From Geodermatophilus obscurus (GTDB lineage Bacteria; Actinomycetota; Actinomycetes; Mycobacteriales; Geodermatophilaceae): a DNA stretch of 64,000 nucleotides. The notes below the pieces were generated by a model, which saw only the letters and a program-made list of their open reading frames with translations, was not told the DNA's origin and did no database searches. A program made the position numbers and the translations under genes. The stretch spans positions 186,001-250,000 of the forward strand of contig NZ_FOWE01000001.1 in the NCBI RefSeq assembly GCF_900115395.1, given 5' to 3'. Of the stretch, positions 1-8,731 are shown in pieces (within the stretch, counting starts at the first letter, position 1; each line of letters begins with the position of its first letter).

Positions 1-948
1 CTCGGCCGACAGCGGCCCGGCCGGGGTGGCCACCTCGACCCGCCGGCGCGCACCCCGCGGCGTCACCCGCGTGACCGTGCCGGTCGCGTCGGCGTCGTCC
101 CCGGGCCCGGTCACCGCCACCGCCTCCTGCCGGACGACGAGCACGCCGGGACCCGCGGCCACCGGGACGGGCAGCGCCAGGCGGCCCAGCGCCGACACGT
201 GGGCGCCGCCCTCCACCCGCCCGGGCACCTCGTTGGCGCCGCCCAGGAAGCGGCTCACCGCCAGCGTCGCCGGGCGGGTGTGCAACTCCTCCGCCGGGCC
301 GGCCTGGGCGATCCGCCCGTCGAGCAGCACCGCCACGGTGTCGGCGACGACGGTGGCCTCCTGCCGGTCGTGGGTGACCAGCAGGACGGTGGGGGCGACG
401 GCGGCGCGCAGGTCGGCCAGCAGCCGGTGCATCTCCTCGCGGACGCCGGGGTCGAGGGCGCTGAACGGCTCGTCGAGCAGCAGCACGGCGGGCGAGGCGG
501 CCAGCGCCCGGGCCAGCGCCACCCGCTGCTCCTGCCCGCCGCTGAGCGTCGCCGGACGCCGGGCGGCCAGGTCGGCGAGGCCGACCAGCGCCAGGTGCCC
601 GGCGGCCTGCGCGCGGGCCTCGCGGCGGCGCCGGCCGGCCACGGCGAGCGGGAAGGCGACGTTGTCGAGCACCGACAGGTGGGGGAACAGCCGGGGCCGC
701 TGCCCGACCATCGCCGTCCCGCGCCGCTCCGGGGGCAGCCCGGTGAGGTCGCGGCCGCCGGCGTGCACCCGGCCGGCGTCGGGGGTGTCCAGGCCCGCGA
801 CCAGCCGCAGGACGGTGCTCTTGCCGCTGCCCGAGGGGCCCAGCAGCGCCACGCACTCCCCGGCGGGGACGGCGAGGTCGACGCCGTCGAGCACCGGGGT
901 GCCGCCGAACCGCCGGACCAGGCCGCGCACCACCAGCTCCGCGCTCAC
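1..948 (-). CDS. ABC transporter ATP-binding protein (YnjD-like), 3' end cut by window
   Basis: ATPase subunit of an importer. It reads from a GTG at 948 off the left edge, so the C-terminus is missing. Walker A is GPSGSGKS, the signature is [15 protein letters not shown], Walker B is LLLDEP, followed by the H-loop VTHD. After about residue 220 comes a TOBE-like tail. The GTG overlaps the permease stop by 4 bp (GTGA), so it is translationally coupled. Family knowledge: such ATPases power inner-membrane permease pairs. The partner binding protein is YnjB-like, so this is the YnjD role. The substrate is unknown. Confidence 0.93.
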   Translation of the reverse strand, partial: MSAELVVRGLVRRFGGTPVLDGVDLAVPAGECVALLGPSGSGKSTVLRLVAGLDTPDAGRVHAGGRDLTGLPPERRGTAMVGQRPRLFPHLSVLDNVAFPLAVAGRRRREARAQAAGHLALVGLADLAARRPATLSGGQEQRVALARALAASPAVLLLDEPFSALDPGVREEMHRLLADLRAAVAPTVLLVTHDRQEATVVADTVAVLLDGRIAQAGPAEELHTRPATLAVSRFLGGANEVPGRVEGGAHVSALGRLALPVPVAAGPGVLVVRQEAVAVTGPGDDADATGTVTRVTPRGARRRVEVATPAGPLSAE

Positions 949-1739
949 CGGGCGCCCCGGCGGGCCAGCAGCGCGGTCGCGACGAGCAGCAGCAGCGGCG
1001 GCAGGACCGCGGTGAGCGAGACGGCCGCGACGACGGCGTCGTTGCCGGTGGCCGACGACAGGGCGCCCACCAGCATCGGGAGCGTGACCAACTGCCCGCC
1101 GCCGACCACCAGGGTCACCACGTAGTCGCTCCAGCCGACGAGGAAGGCCAGGAACGCCGCGGTCGCCAGGGCCGGCGCGGCCAGCGGCAGGTGCACCCGC
1201 AGCAGCACCGCCCGCGGGCCGGCGCCGAGCGTGCGGGCCTCCTCCTCGACACCGACGTCGTAGCCGGTGTAGGCCGAGCGCATGACGAACACCGTGTAGG
1301 GCAGCGCCGACACGGTCAGCACGCAGACCAGCGCCACCGTCCCCGGGATGCCGGCCCGCAGCGTGAGCGTGGTCAGCCCCATGACGACGGCGAACGGCGG
1401 GACGGCGACCGGCGCGAGCAGCAGCCCCTCGACCAGCCGCCGGGCGGGCACGCGGTGCAGGGCCAGCGCGCGCCCGGCCATCGCCCCGGCCGGGGTGGCC
1501 AGCGCCGCGACGACCAGGCCGAGCAGCACCGAGCGGCCCAGCGCCGCCGCCGCGCCCTGGTCGGCCGCCTGCCGCCAGCCGGTCAGGCCCCAGGCGGTCG
1601 GCAGCAGGGCGGGGAAGGACCACCGGTCGGCGGCCGCCCACAGCACGAGGGGGACCAGCGGCAGGGCGAGCCACACCAGGGCGAGGGCCACCCGCGGCGC
1701 CACCCCGGCCCGCCGCCGCAGCGGAGCGGCCCGGGTCAC
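945..1739 (-). CDS. ABC transporter permease, second subunit
   Basis: About 264 aa, with roughly six hydrophobic segments and the binding-protein-dependent permease EAA-loop region ([20 protein letters not shown]), which docks on the ATPase. The GTG at 1739 overlaps the previous stop by 4 bp and gives a protein of normal length. An open frame extends further upstream, but that part is low-complexity Arg/Pro reading inside the upstream gene, so I rejected it. In E. coli ynjBCD the permease is one long protein; here the job is divided between this gene and the one before it. Confidence 0.88.
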   Translation of the reverse strand: MTRAAPLRRRAGVAPRVALALVWLALPLVPLVLWAAADRWSFPALLPTAWGLTGWRQAADQGAAAALGRSVLLGLVVAALATPAGAMAGRALALHRVPARRLVEGLLLAPVAVPPFAVVMGLTTLTLRAGIPGTVALVCVLTVSALPYTVFVMRSAYTGYDVGVEEEARTLGAGPRAVLLRVHLPLAAPALATAAFLAFLVGWSDYVVTLVVGGGQLVTLPMLVGALSSATGNDAVVAAVSLTAVLPPLLLLVATALLARRGAR

Positions 1740-2605
1740 GTCGCCGTGCGCCCGGTCGCACGGGCGGTCCGCGCGAGCAGCGCAGCGGTGGCCAGCAGGG
1801 AGGCCAGCGCGAGGGCGGTGGTGACGACCGCGACGGCCAGCGCCTGCTCGCGGCGGGCGAGGTCGACGTCGGTCCACAGCCGGAAGGCCAGCACCGGCAG
1901 CGGCTCGGGGTAGCTGCGGCCGAGCAGCCAGGCGACGTCGTAGGAGCCGAGGACGTAGGCGAACGTCACCCCGCCGGCGGCCACCGCCGACGGCGCGGCC
2001 AGCGGCAGCGCGACCCGCCGCAGCCGCTGCCAGGGCCCGGCGCCGAGGGTGGCGGCGGCCTCGTCGAGCTCGCGCTCACCGGCGGCGAGGGCGGCCAGCA
2101 CGACGAGGGCGACGAACGCCGACTCCTTCCACGCGTACTCGGCGACCACCGCCACCCACCACGGTCCGCCGACCAGCGGCGGGAAGTCGCCGGGCTCGAC
2201 GGCGAGCGCGCGGGCGGCCAGGCCCGAGTCGGCCAGCAGCAGCCCGATCGCGGCCGCCCCGACCAGGTGCGGCACCGGCACGGTGGCCGCCGCGGCCGCG
2301 CGCAGCAGCCGCCCGCCCAGCCGGGTGGTGCGGGCCAGCAGCGCGGTGCCCAGGCCGACCGCCAGCGCGAGGAGAGTGCTGGCCGCCGCGATCCCCAGCG
2401 ACACGCGCAGCCCGTCGAGCAGCGCCCGGTCGCCGGCCAGCGCGCGGTAGCCGGCCGTCGTCGGGTCCGGCTCGCCGACCACCGGCATGAGCCCGGTGCT
2501 CTGCAGCACGGCCACGGTGAGCGCGGCGCCGAGCACGGCCACCGTAGGCACGGCGGCCGGGAGCAGGAGCAGCAGCGCGCGACGGGAGGGGGAGCGCGCC
2601 GGCAC
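1736..2605 (-). CDS. ABC transporter permease, first subunit
   Basis: About 289 aa, starting at a GTG one base downstream of the binding-protein stop. It begins with a short basic N-terminus followed by a strong membrane segment, and has five or six hydrophobic segments in all. An EAA-type loop is visible (ELDEAAATLGAGPWQRLRRV). The open frame continues upstream, but only as a shadow of the binding-protein gene. It should pair with the second permease as a heterodimeric channel. Confidence 0.87.
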   Translation of the reverse strand: MPARSPSRRALLLLLPAAVPTVAVLGAALTVAVLQSTGLMPVVGEPDPTTAGYRALAGDRALLDGLRVSLGIAAASTLLALAVGLGTALLARTTRLGGRLLRAAAAATVPVPHLVGAAAIGLLLADSGLAARALAVEPGDFPPLVGGPWWVAVVAEYAWKESAFVALVVLAALAAGERELDEAAATLGAGPWQRLRRVALPLAAPSAVAAGGVTFAYVLGSYDVAWLLGRSYPEPLPVLAFRLWTDVDLARREQALAVAVVTTALALASLLATAALLARTARATGRTAT

Positions 2606-2606
2606 G

Positions 2607-3863
2607 TCAGCCGGCGCCGAGGACGTCGCTGCGCCAGCCGTCCTCGAGCGGGGTGACCCAGCCGGCGCCCAGCTCGGGGTCGGCGCCGCCGGAGAGCTCC
2701 TCGAACGGCGGGACGACCGGCGAGGCCGGCAGCGCCGCGAACCCGGCCCGCACATCCTCGGGTACCCGGTCGAGGTCGACGACCGGGTACTGGCCCCAGG
2801 TGGCCGGGTCGGCCTTGGCCAGCTGCTGCTCCGGGGAGAGGGCGAGGTCGGCGACGACGAGCGCGCCGGGCTGGTCGCCCGCGTTGACCGGGACGGCGAG
2901 GAAGCTGGCGTTGCCCAGCGTGCCCTCCTCCAGCGGCAGCACCCGGGTCGAGGCCGGCAGCGCACCGGAGGCCACCTGCTGCGCCAGCGTCGCCGGGCCG
3001 TAGGTCATGGTCAGGTCGACCTGGTCGCCGGCGTAGAGCTCCTCCAGCGCGGCGAGGTCGCGCGGGTAGGTGTCCCCGCCGCGCCACAGCGACGGCGCGA
3101 GCCCGGCGAGCCGGTCGAACAGCCGCGGCCCGAGCTCGTCGAGGGCGGCCCGGTCAAACTCGGCCGGCACCTCCTCGGGGCCCCCGGCGACGGCGTAGAG
3201 GACCTGCCGCAGGAACGCCGAGCCGGTGAAGTCCGGCGGTGCGGGGTAGGTGAACCGGCCGGGGTTGGCCTCGGCCCACTCCAGCAGACCCTCGATCGAG
3301 GTCGGCGGGTCGGCCACGTCCGCGGAGTCGTAGGCCAGCACGAACTGGGCCTTGTGCCACGGCGCCTCGCAGCCGTCGACGGGCGTGCCGAAGTCGCTGG
3401 TGAGCAGCGGGTCCTCCGGGTCGACGAACTCCATCGACGGCAGCTGCCCCGTCCAGTCGCACAGCCACGCGTCGGCCTGCCGCCCGGTCGCGAAGTTCTC
3501 GCCGTTGACCCACACCAGGTCGACGCTGCCGTCGTCGGTGCCGGCCTGCAGCTCCGACAGCACCCGGTTGACCGCGTCGGCGGTGTCGGTGACCGGAACC
3601 CGCCGGAGGGTCACCCCGCGCTCGGCCGCCGCGGGCGCCAGGACGTCGTCGACGTAGGCGTTGCCCTGCTGGTCGCCGCCGTACATCCACAGGTCGACCG
3701 TCTGCCCGTCGGCCTCGGCGAGCACCTCGTCCCAGGGACGGTCGGGTGCCGTGGGAGCGGCCCCGCCGCCGGCGCCGGGCTCGGGGGCCCCGGCGCAGGA
3801 CGACACCACCAGGACGCTCCCGAGCAGTGCGGCGGTCAGGGGCAGCGGACGGCGGCGCGGCAC
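2607..3863 (-). CDS. YnjB-like ABC transporter substrate-binding lipoprotein
   Basis: 418 aa. The N-terminus is a lipoprotein signal with lipobox VSSC, cysteine near residue 23, so it is anchored outside the membrane. The segments WVNGENF and GRFTYPAPPDFTGSAFLRQ match the YnjB family (COG4134) as I know it. It is the first gene of a four-gene minus-strand operon with two permeases and an ATPase. The ligand of the YnjBCD family is not established; distant relatives carry thiamine, polyamines or iron. It is divergent from the CDP-alcohol phosphatidyltransferase. Confidence 0.88.
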   Translation of the reverse strand: MPRRRPLPLTAALLGSVLVVSSCAGAPEPGAGGGAAPTAPDRPWDEVLAEADGQTVDLWMYGGDQQGNAYVDDVLAPAAAERGVTLRRVPVTDTADAVNRVLSELQAGTDDGSVDLVWVNGENFATGRQADAWLCDWTGQLPSMEFVDPEDPLLTSDFGTPVDGCEAPWHKAQFVLAYDSADVADPPTSIEGLLEWAEANPGRFTYPAPPDFTGSAFLRQVLYAVAGGPEEVPAEFDRAALDELGPRLFDRLAGLAPSLWRGGDTYPRDLAALEELYAGDQVDLTMTYGPATLAQQVASGALPASTRVLPLEEGTLGNASFLAVPVNAGDQPGALVVADLALSPEQQLAKADPATWGQYPVVDLDRVPEDVRAGFAALPASPVVPPFEELSGGADPELGAGWVTPLEDGWRSDVLGAG

Positions 3864-3918
3864 GGGGGCGGCTCCAGACCTCGGGGTCGCGTGTGGGCCG
3901 GGCGGCCCGGGAGGATGG

Positions 3919-3946
3919 GGATCGCGCGAAGGGTGTCACGCGATCC
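3919..3946. promoter_or_regulatory. 8-bp inverted repeat in the divergent promoter region
   Basis: GGATCGCG and CGCGATCC form a perfect 8-bp inverted repeat with a 12-bp spacer, in the 109-bp gap between the ABC operon and the phosphatidyltransferase gene. It could be an operator for either gene or a leader hairpin for the plus-strand gene. It is seen directly; its function is inference. Confidence 0.4.
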
Positions 3947-3972
3947 GGTGGGGCGCCAGACGAGGGGGCGAC

Positions 3973-4584
3973 GTGCTCGACGGCACCACCCGGCGGCTGG
4001 TCGCGCCGGCCCTCGAGGCCCTCGCCGCCCGCGTCGACCGGCCGGCCGTCACCCCCGACCGGGTCACCCTGCTCGGCCTCGCCCTCGGCCTGGGGTCGGC
4101 GGTCGCCGCGGCGACGGCGCTGTGGATCCCCGCGCTGGTGCTGTGGCTGCTGTCGCGGGTCGCCGACGGGCTCGACGGCGTCCTCGCCCGGCGCCGGGCG
4201 GCCGCGGGGGAGCCCCCGTCGGCGGCGGGCGGCTACCTCGACGTCACCGCGGACTTCCTCGTCTACGGCGCCACCGTCGCCGGCGTGGCGATCGGGTGGG
4301 GCGGGTCGCTGCTGCCGTTCGTCGCCGTCCTGGTCGCCTACTACCTCAACGGCGCGACGTTCCTCGCCTTCTCCTCGCTGGCCGAGCGCACCGGCCGCCG
4401 GCTCGACGACGGCCGGTCGCTGTCCTTCCTCGGCGGGCTGGCGGAGGGCACGGAGACGGTGCTGGTGCACAGCCTGTGGCTGGTGCTGCCCGGGCACGCC
4501 GGGACCATCGCCTGGGTGTGGGCGGGCGTCGTCGGGGTGAGCGGGGTGCAGCGGATGGTCGCGGGGTACCGAGCGCTGCGCTGA
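3973..4584 (+). CDS. CDP-alcohol phosphatidyltransferase family protein
   Basis: About 203 aa. The membrane enzyme moves a phosphatidyl group from CDP-diacylglycerol (or a related CDP-alcohol) to a second alcohol. The CDP-OH signature is present as DG-x2-AR followed by G-x3-D-x3-D (DGVLAR, then GYLDVTAD) at about residues 60-85, though the spacing between the halves is longer than usual. Several transmembrane segments follow. The GTG at 3973 has a GAGGGGGCGA ribosome site just upstream. The acceptor alcohol cannot be read from the sequence. Confidence 0.85.
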   Translation: MLDGTTRRLVAPALEALAARVDRPAVTPDRVTLLGLALGLGSAVAAATALWIPALVLWLLSRVADGLDGVLARRRAAAGEPPSAAGGYLDVTADFLVYGATVAGVAIGWGGSLLPFVAVLVAYYLNGATFLAFSSLAERTGRRLDDGRSLSFLGGLAEGTETVLVHSLWLVLPGHAGTIAWVWAGVVGVSGVQRMVAGYRALR

Positions 4585-4631
4585 CCACCGGTCGCCGCCG
4601 GGAGCGTCCCACCCGGAGGACACTGCGTGGC

Positions 4632-5237
4632 GTGACGGACCGGCCGGCGTGGGCGACGGAGCCGGTGGAGGTCCTCCCCGCGGATCCGGAGTGGCAGCGG
4701 CTCGGCGAGGAGCTGTGCCGGACGGTGCAGGGGACGCTCGCCCGGTGGCTCGTGGCTCCGGTGGAGCACGTCGGGCCCACGGCCGTCCCGGGCCTGGCGG
4801 CCAGACCCGTCCTCGGCCTGCAGGCCGCCGTGGCCGACCTCGGCTGCGCGCCCGCGGCGGCTCTGGCCCTCGGGGACGACCGGCACCTCGTCCCCGCCGA
4901 CCTCGACGCCCGGCCGTGGCGCCGGTTCCTGGTCCACGTCGTCGACGACGCGCGGGCGGCCCACCTGCACCTGCTCCCGGCCGGCAGCGAGCGGTGGGCC
5001 GAGCAGTTGGCCTTCCGCGACGCGCTGCGCCGGGATCCGGACCTGGTGCAGCGGTACGCCGTGCTCGAGCAGCGGCTGGCAGCCGAGCACGCCGACGACC
5101 GCGAGGCCTACACCGCGGGCAAGGAGGGGTTCGTCAGCGCCGTGCTCGGCCGTCCGCCGACGCAGAGCCGGCCGCCGTCCCCGCCGCCGGACGTGCGCGG
5201 TCGAGCAGGCGGCGCAGCCGCACCACCGCGGCGGTAG
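4632..5237 (+). CDS. GrpB/UPF0157 family protein
   Basis: About 201 aa. It matches the GrpB nucleotidyltransferase-like fold: DPEW near the start, then EHVGPTAVPGLAARP where the family has EHVGSTSVPGL. The centre has HLHLLPAGSERW, and the end has the usual FRDALRRDPDLVQRYAVLEQRLA and YTAGKEGFV segments. The final 30 residues are Pro/Arg-rich and run antisense over the end of the convergent reductase gene. No reaction is established for most of this family. The start is the GTG at 4632, 47 bp after the preceding gene. Confidence 0.82.
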   Translation: MTDRPAWATEPVEVLPADPEWQRLGEELCRTVQGTLARWLVAPVEHVGPTAVPGLAARPVLGLQAAVADLGCAPAAALALGDDRHLVPADLDARPWRRFLVHVVDDARAAHLHLLPAGSERWAEQLAFRDALRRDPDLVQRYAVLEQRLAAEHADDREAYTAGKEGFVSAVLGRPPTQSRPPSPPPDVRGRAGGAAAPPRR

Positions 5238-6633
5238 CCGGACGGACCCGGCCGAGGCGGGCGCGGACGTCGTCGAGGGCGGCGTTCCACGGCCCGTCGG
5301 CGTGCGTGGGGTAGGGGTGGGTGGTCGCCGCCAGGTCCGCCGTCCGCAGGCCCGTCCGCACGGCGAGGACGAGCTCGGCCAGCGCCTCCCCGGCCCGCGG
5401 ACCGACGACCGTGGCGCCGGTGACCCGCGAGCGCGGCCCCAGGGCCAGGCGGCTGAAGCCCTCCGTGCGGCCCTCGGCCACCGCGCGGTCGACCCGGTCG
5501 GCGCGCCGGGTCACCGTGCGCGGCGCCGGCCCGTCGCCGTCGGCCCACGTCGGCGCCCCGACGGCGGCCACCTCCGGGTCGGTGAAGGTGACCCGGGGGA
5601 CGGCGGTGGTGTCGACGGCTCGCCGCAGCCCGAGGACGGCGTTCGCGGCGGCGGTGGCGCCGTGCACCCCGGCGGTGTGCGTCCACCGCGAGACGGCGGT
5701 GACGTCGCCGGCCGCCCGGATGCGCGGGTTGGTGGTGCGCAGGGTGCCGTCGACGCGGACGTAGCCGTCGTCGTCGAGGGCCACCCCGGCGGCCGCGGGG
5801 TCGAGGGCGGCGGTGTCGGGCCGGCGGCCGACGGCGACCAGCAGCCGGTCGTAGCCGACGGTGTGCCGGCCGCCCGGTCCCTCCACGGAGACCTCACCGG
5901 GGCCGCCCGGCGTCCCGGCGACGGCGGTGACCCGGGTGCCGGTGAGCACCTGCACGCCGTCGGCCCCGAGGGCGGCGGCGACCAGGGCGGAGGCGTCGGG
6001 GTCCTCGCCGGGCAGCACCCGCGGCAGCGCCTCGACCAGGGTCACCGCGGCGCCGAGCCGGGCGAAGGCCTGCCCGAGCTCGCAGCCGATGCCGCCGCCG
6101 CCGAGGACCACCAGCCGGCCGGGCAGGGTGTCGAGGTCCCAGACGGTCTCGCTGGTCAGCGGCCCGGCCCCGCCGAGTCCCGGCACCGGCGGCAGGACGG
6201 GGACGGCGCCGGTGGCGAGCAGGGCCGCGCGGAAGTCCACCGGCCTCCCGTCGACGTCGAGGGTCCGCGGCCCGGTCAGCCGCGCGCGGCCGGCGAGCAC
6301 GGTGACCCCGGCGGCCTCCAGCGACTCCGCCGAGTCCTCCGGCTCGATGGCCGCGACCGCCCCGCGCACGTGCCGCATCACGGCGGCGAGGTCGACCGAC
6401 ACCTCCCCGACGGTGACGCCCAGGGCGCCGGCGGTGCGGGCATCGGCGGCGCGGGCCGCCGCGGCGAGCAGTGCCTTGCTGGGCACGCACCCGGTCCACA
6501 GGCAGTCCCCGCCGGGCCGGTCCCGCTCGACCAGCAGGACCCGGGCGCCCAGCGCGGCCGCCGTCCGTGCGCCCACCAGCCCCGCCGTCCCCCCGCCGAC
6601 GACCGCCAGGTCCCAGACGCGCTCGCGACCCAC
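5134..6633 (-). CDS. Disulfide-type FAD/NAD(P) oxidoreductase (mercuric/dihydrolipoyl reductase family)
   Basis: 499 aa pyridine nucleotide-disulfide oxidoreductase. The N-terminal FAD motif is GGGTAGLVGA, the redox disulfide is GGDCLWTGCVPSK, the NAD(P) motif is VVLGGGGIGCELGQAFARLG, and the second FAD motif is RIRAAGDVT. The C-terminal dimer domain has HPYPTHADGPWNAAL in place of the HAHPT active-site region of lipoamide dehydrogenases. There is no MerA heavy-metal domain and no vicinal C-terminal Cys pair, so true mercuric reductase activity is unlikely. The substrate is unknown. Its last 104 bp overlap the convergent GrpB gene. Confidence 0.88.
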   Translation of the reverse strand: MGRERVWDLAVVGGGTAGLVGARTAAALGARVLLVERDRPGGDCLWTGCVPSKALLAAAARAADARTAGALGVTVGEVSVDLAAVMRHVRGAVAAIEPEDSAESLEAAGVTVLAGRARLTGPRTLDVDGRPVDFRAALLATGAVPVLPPVPGLGGAGPLTSETVWDLDTLPGRLVVLGGGGIGCELGQAFARLGAAVTLVEALPRVLPGEDPDASALVAAALGADGVQVLTGTRVTAVAGTPGGPGEVSVEGPGGRHTVGYDRLLVAVGRRPDTAALDPAAAGVALDDDGYVRVDGTLRTTNPRIRAAGDVTAVSRWTHTAGVHGATAAANAVLGLRRAVDTTAVPRVTFTDPEVAAVGAPTWADGDGPAPRTVTRRADRVDRAVAEGRTEGFSRLALGPRSRVTGATVVGPRAGEALAELVLAVRTGLRTADLAATTHPYPTHADGPWNAALDDVRARLGRVRPATAAVVRLRRLLDRARPAAGTAAGSASADGRARR

Positions 6634-6814
6634 GGGTCTCCTCCCGGTCGGCCCGCCGGGCGGAGCGCGGCGGGGATCGGTGCCGAACGTGCCACGGGGA
6701 GGGCGCGGGCGCGACGCGGTGCCGGTCGCGGCCCGGCGGCGACGCCGGGAGACTGCGGACAGCCGGTTCCGCCACCCGGGGGGTCGCGCCGGTCAGGTCC
6801 TGCCGCTCGAGACA

Positions 6815-6835
6815 CCGGGCGGCGGGACCGCCCGG
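6815..6835 (-). terminator. Hairpin just after the GAF-ANTAR stop
   Basis: CCGGGCGG and CCGCCCGG form a perfect 8-bp stem with a 5-nt loop, ending 2 bp past the stop of the minus-strand GAF-ANTAR gene. There is no U-tract, which is normal for high-GC actinobacterial hairpin terminators. Confidence 0.5.
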
Positions 6836-6837
6836 GA

Positions 6838-7554
6838 TCAGCCGGTGCGGCCCGGCGGGAACTCCCCGGTGTCGACCAGGCGCTCGGCGACGTCACGGAC
6901 CTTGGTGTTGGTCTCGTTGGACACGCGGGCCAGCGCGTCGAACGCCTGGGACGCGGTGAACCGGAAGCGCTCCATGAGGATGCCCTTGGCCTGGTCGATG
7001 ACCGCCCGTGACCGCAGCGCCGCCTGCAGGTTCTCCGCCTGCTGGGCGGTCCGCCCGTAGAGGTGCGCGTTGGCCACCGGGACGACGGCGTGCCGGGCGA
7101 ACCGCTCGGCGCGCTCCCGCTGCGGCCCCTCGCCCGGGACCGCCCACTGCAGGTAGACGTTGAGGCCCCCCGCCACCGGCCCGCCGGGCGGGAAGGGCAC
7201 GGACAGCACCGCGCGGCGCCCGGCCCCGGCGGCCGCCGAGGTGAGCCGCGGCCAGCGCCGTTCGGTCGCGGTGTCCGGCACGACGAGCATCTCGCCGGTG
7301 GTCGCCGCCGTCAGGCAGGGGCCCTCGCCGGTGCGGTACTGCACCTCGTCCAGGGCGGCGGCCACCTGCGCGCTCGTGCCCACGGTGCTGCCGCCGTCCG
7401 GGCCCATGACGGTCACCGACAGCGCCGGCTGGCCACCCAGCACGTCGGCGGCCAGGCCGGCGGCGCGCTCGAGCACCAGCGGGAGCGGGTGGTCGGCGGC
7501 GACCAGGCCCAGGTCGAGCAGGGCATCCGACAGGCGGTCGTCCGGGCGGTTCAC
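6838..7554 (-). CDS. GAF and ANTAR domain regulator
   Basis: About 238 aa. Residues 20-165 form a GAF sensor domain (TGEGPCLTAATTGEMLVVPD is typical). Residues 175-230 form an ANTAR RNA-binding domain, with LRSRAVIDQAKGILMERF and the SNETNTKVRDVAERLV helix. ANTAR proteins bind paired hexaloop hairpins in leaders and relieve termination; this is family knowledge. The GTG at 7554 is preferred, because the open frame upstream is Pro/Arg-rich shadow coding. It stands alone, so its RNA targets are probably elsewhere. Confidence 0.92.
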   Translation of the reverse strand: MNRPDDRLSDALLDLGLVAADHPLPLVLERAAGLAADVLGGQPALSVTVMGPDGGSTVGTSAQVAAALDEVQYRTGEGPCLTAATTGEMLVVPDTATERRWPRLTSAAAGAGRRAVLSVPFPPGGPVAGGLNVYLQWAVPGEGPQRERAERFARHAVVPVANAHLYGRTAQQAENLQAALRSRAVIDQAKGILMERFRFTASQAFDALARVSNETNTKVRDVAERLVDTGEFPPGRTG

Positions 7555-7795
7555 AGGTCTCTCCCGAAGCGGGGTGCGGCTGCGGGGAGCCGGCTGCGGA
7601 TCCGGGTCCCGGCTGTTCGCAGGACGGACGAGCGGGGACGGATCCCCTCGGCACGCCGGCTGTGTGACGTGCGGACAGCAGGATACCGGCGTTCTGCGCG
7701 CTGTCGCCGCCGCCGGCCCCGCGAGCCAGGGGGCGCTCTGGACCCGGGAGCCCGGTCCGGGCCTGACCCGCGGCCCGCCGGGGTAGCGCGGCGGC

Positions 7796-8698
7796 ATGCA
7801 CACCCGGAGCACCGACCCCGCCGACGGCCCTCGCGAGGGCCAGCTGCAGCTGCGCGACGGCCGGACGATGGCCTACGCAGAGTGGGGCGATCCCGCCGGC
7901 CGGCCGGTGCTCGGCTGCCACGGCTCGCCCAGCTCGCGCCTGGAGCGGCACGTCGACGACCCGGCCGCCTACCGCCGCTGGGGCGTGCGGCTGATCGTCC
8001 CGGACCGGCCGGGGTTCGGCGGCTCCGACCCGCAGCCGGGCCGGCGGGTCACCGACTGGAGCGACGACGTCGTCCAGCTGTTCGACGCCCTCGGCGTCGA
8101 CCGGTTCGCGGCGCTCAGCCTCTCCGGCGGGGCGGCCTACGCGCTGGCCTGCGCCTACGCCCTGCCCGACCGCGTGCACGCCGTCGGCGTCCTGGGCGGG
8201 GCGCCGCCTCCGGACGTGCCCTGGCCCTGGTCGGACGTGCTGCCGGGGTGGCTGCCGCCGACGGTGCGGGCCGCGGCGCACCGCCCCTCGCGGGCCACCG
8301 CGACCCTGCTGCGCCCGGTGTTCGCCCCGCTCACCGTCAGCCCGGCGCTGCTCCCGCGGTACCTGCAGCTGCGGCTCAACCCCTCCGACCGGCGCGTGCT
8401 CGGCCGGCCCGCCGTCCGCCGGGCGATGGCGGCCACCTTCACCGAGGGGCTGCGGCAGGGAGCGGGGCCGCTGGCCGAGGACCGGGCACTGCTGTTCCGG
8501 CCGTGGGGCTTCCCGGTCGGGGAGGTGCGCCAGTCCGTGCACGTCTGGCACGGCACCCAGGACTGGCAGGTGCCGGTGGGGCTGGGCCGTGTGCTGGTGG
8601 CCATGCTCCCGAACTGCACGGCGCACTGGTACGCGGGCGAGGGCCACTTCCTCGTCTTCGACCACGCCCGTGAGGTGTACGCAGCACTCGCGCCGTGA
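7796..8698 (+). CDS. Alpha/beta hydrolase
   Basis: 300 aa alpha/beta-hydrolase fold. The oxyanion-hole region is CHGSPSSR, followed by DRPGFGGSD. The nucleophile elbow is LSLSGGAAY (S-x-S-G-G, Ser near 107). The acid is in the region of WHGTQDWQVP, and the catalytic His is in GEGHFLVF. It belongs to the large group of uncharacterised esterase/haloperoxidase-like hydrolases, and the substrate is unknown. It is the first of four close plus-strand genes. Confidence 0.88.
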   Translation: MHTRSTDPADGPREGQLQLRDGRTMAYAEWGDPAGRPVLGCHGSPSSRLERHVDDPAAYRRWGVRLIVPDRPGFGGSDPQPGRRVTDWSDDVVQLFDALGVDRFAALSLSGGAAYALACAYALPDRVHAVGVLGGAPPPDVPWPWSDVLPGWLPPTVRAAAHRPSRATATLLRPVFAPLTVSPALLPRYLQLRLNPSDRRVLGRPAVRRAMAATFTEGLRQGAGPLAEDRALLFRPWGFPVGEVRQSVHVWHGTQDWQVPVGLGRVLVAMLPNCTAHWYAGEGHFLVFDHAREVYAALAP

Positions 8699-8731
8699 CT
8701 GGCCGGCGGCGGAACGGGTAGCCGCCCCCGC

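Noticed and set aside
2487-5237. Very long plus-strand open frame of about 900 codons
   Set aside because: It is antisense to the binding-protein and permease genes and low in complexity (Gly/Arg/Val). Only its last 201 codons (the GrpB protein) look real.
5134-6633. Mercuric reductase
   Set aside because: No HMA domain and no C-terminal Cys pair, so only the general disulfide-reductase family is supported.
5302-7011. Plus-strand frame opposite the flavoprotein reductase
   Set aside because: No recognisable domain; the reductase on the minus strand has all FAD, NAD and disulfide motifs.
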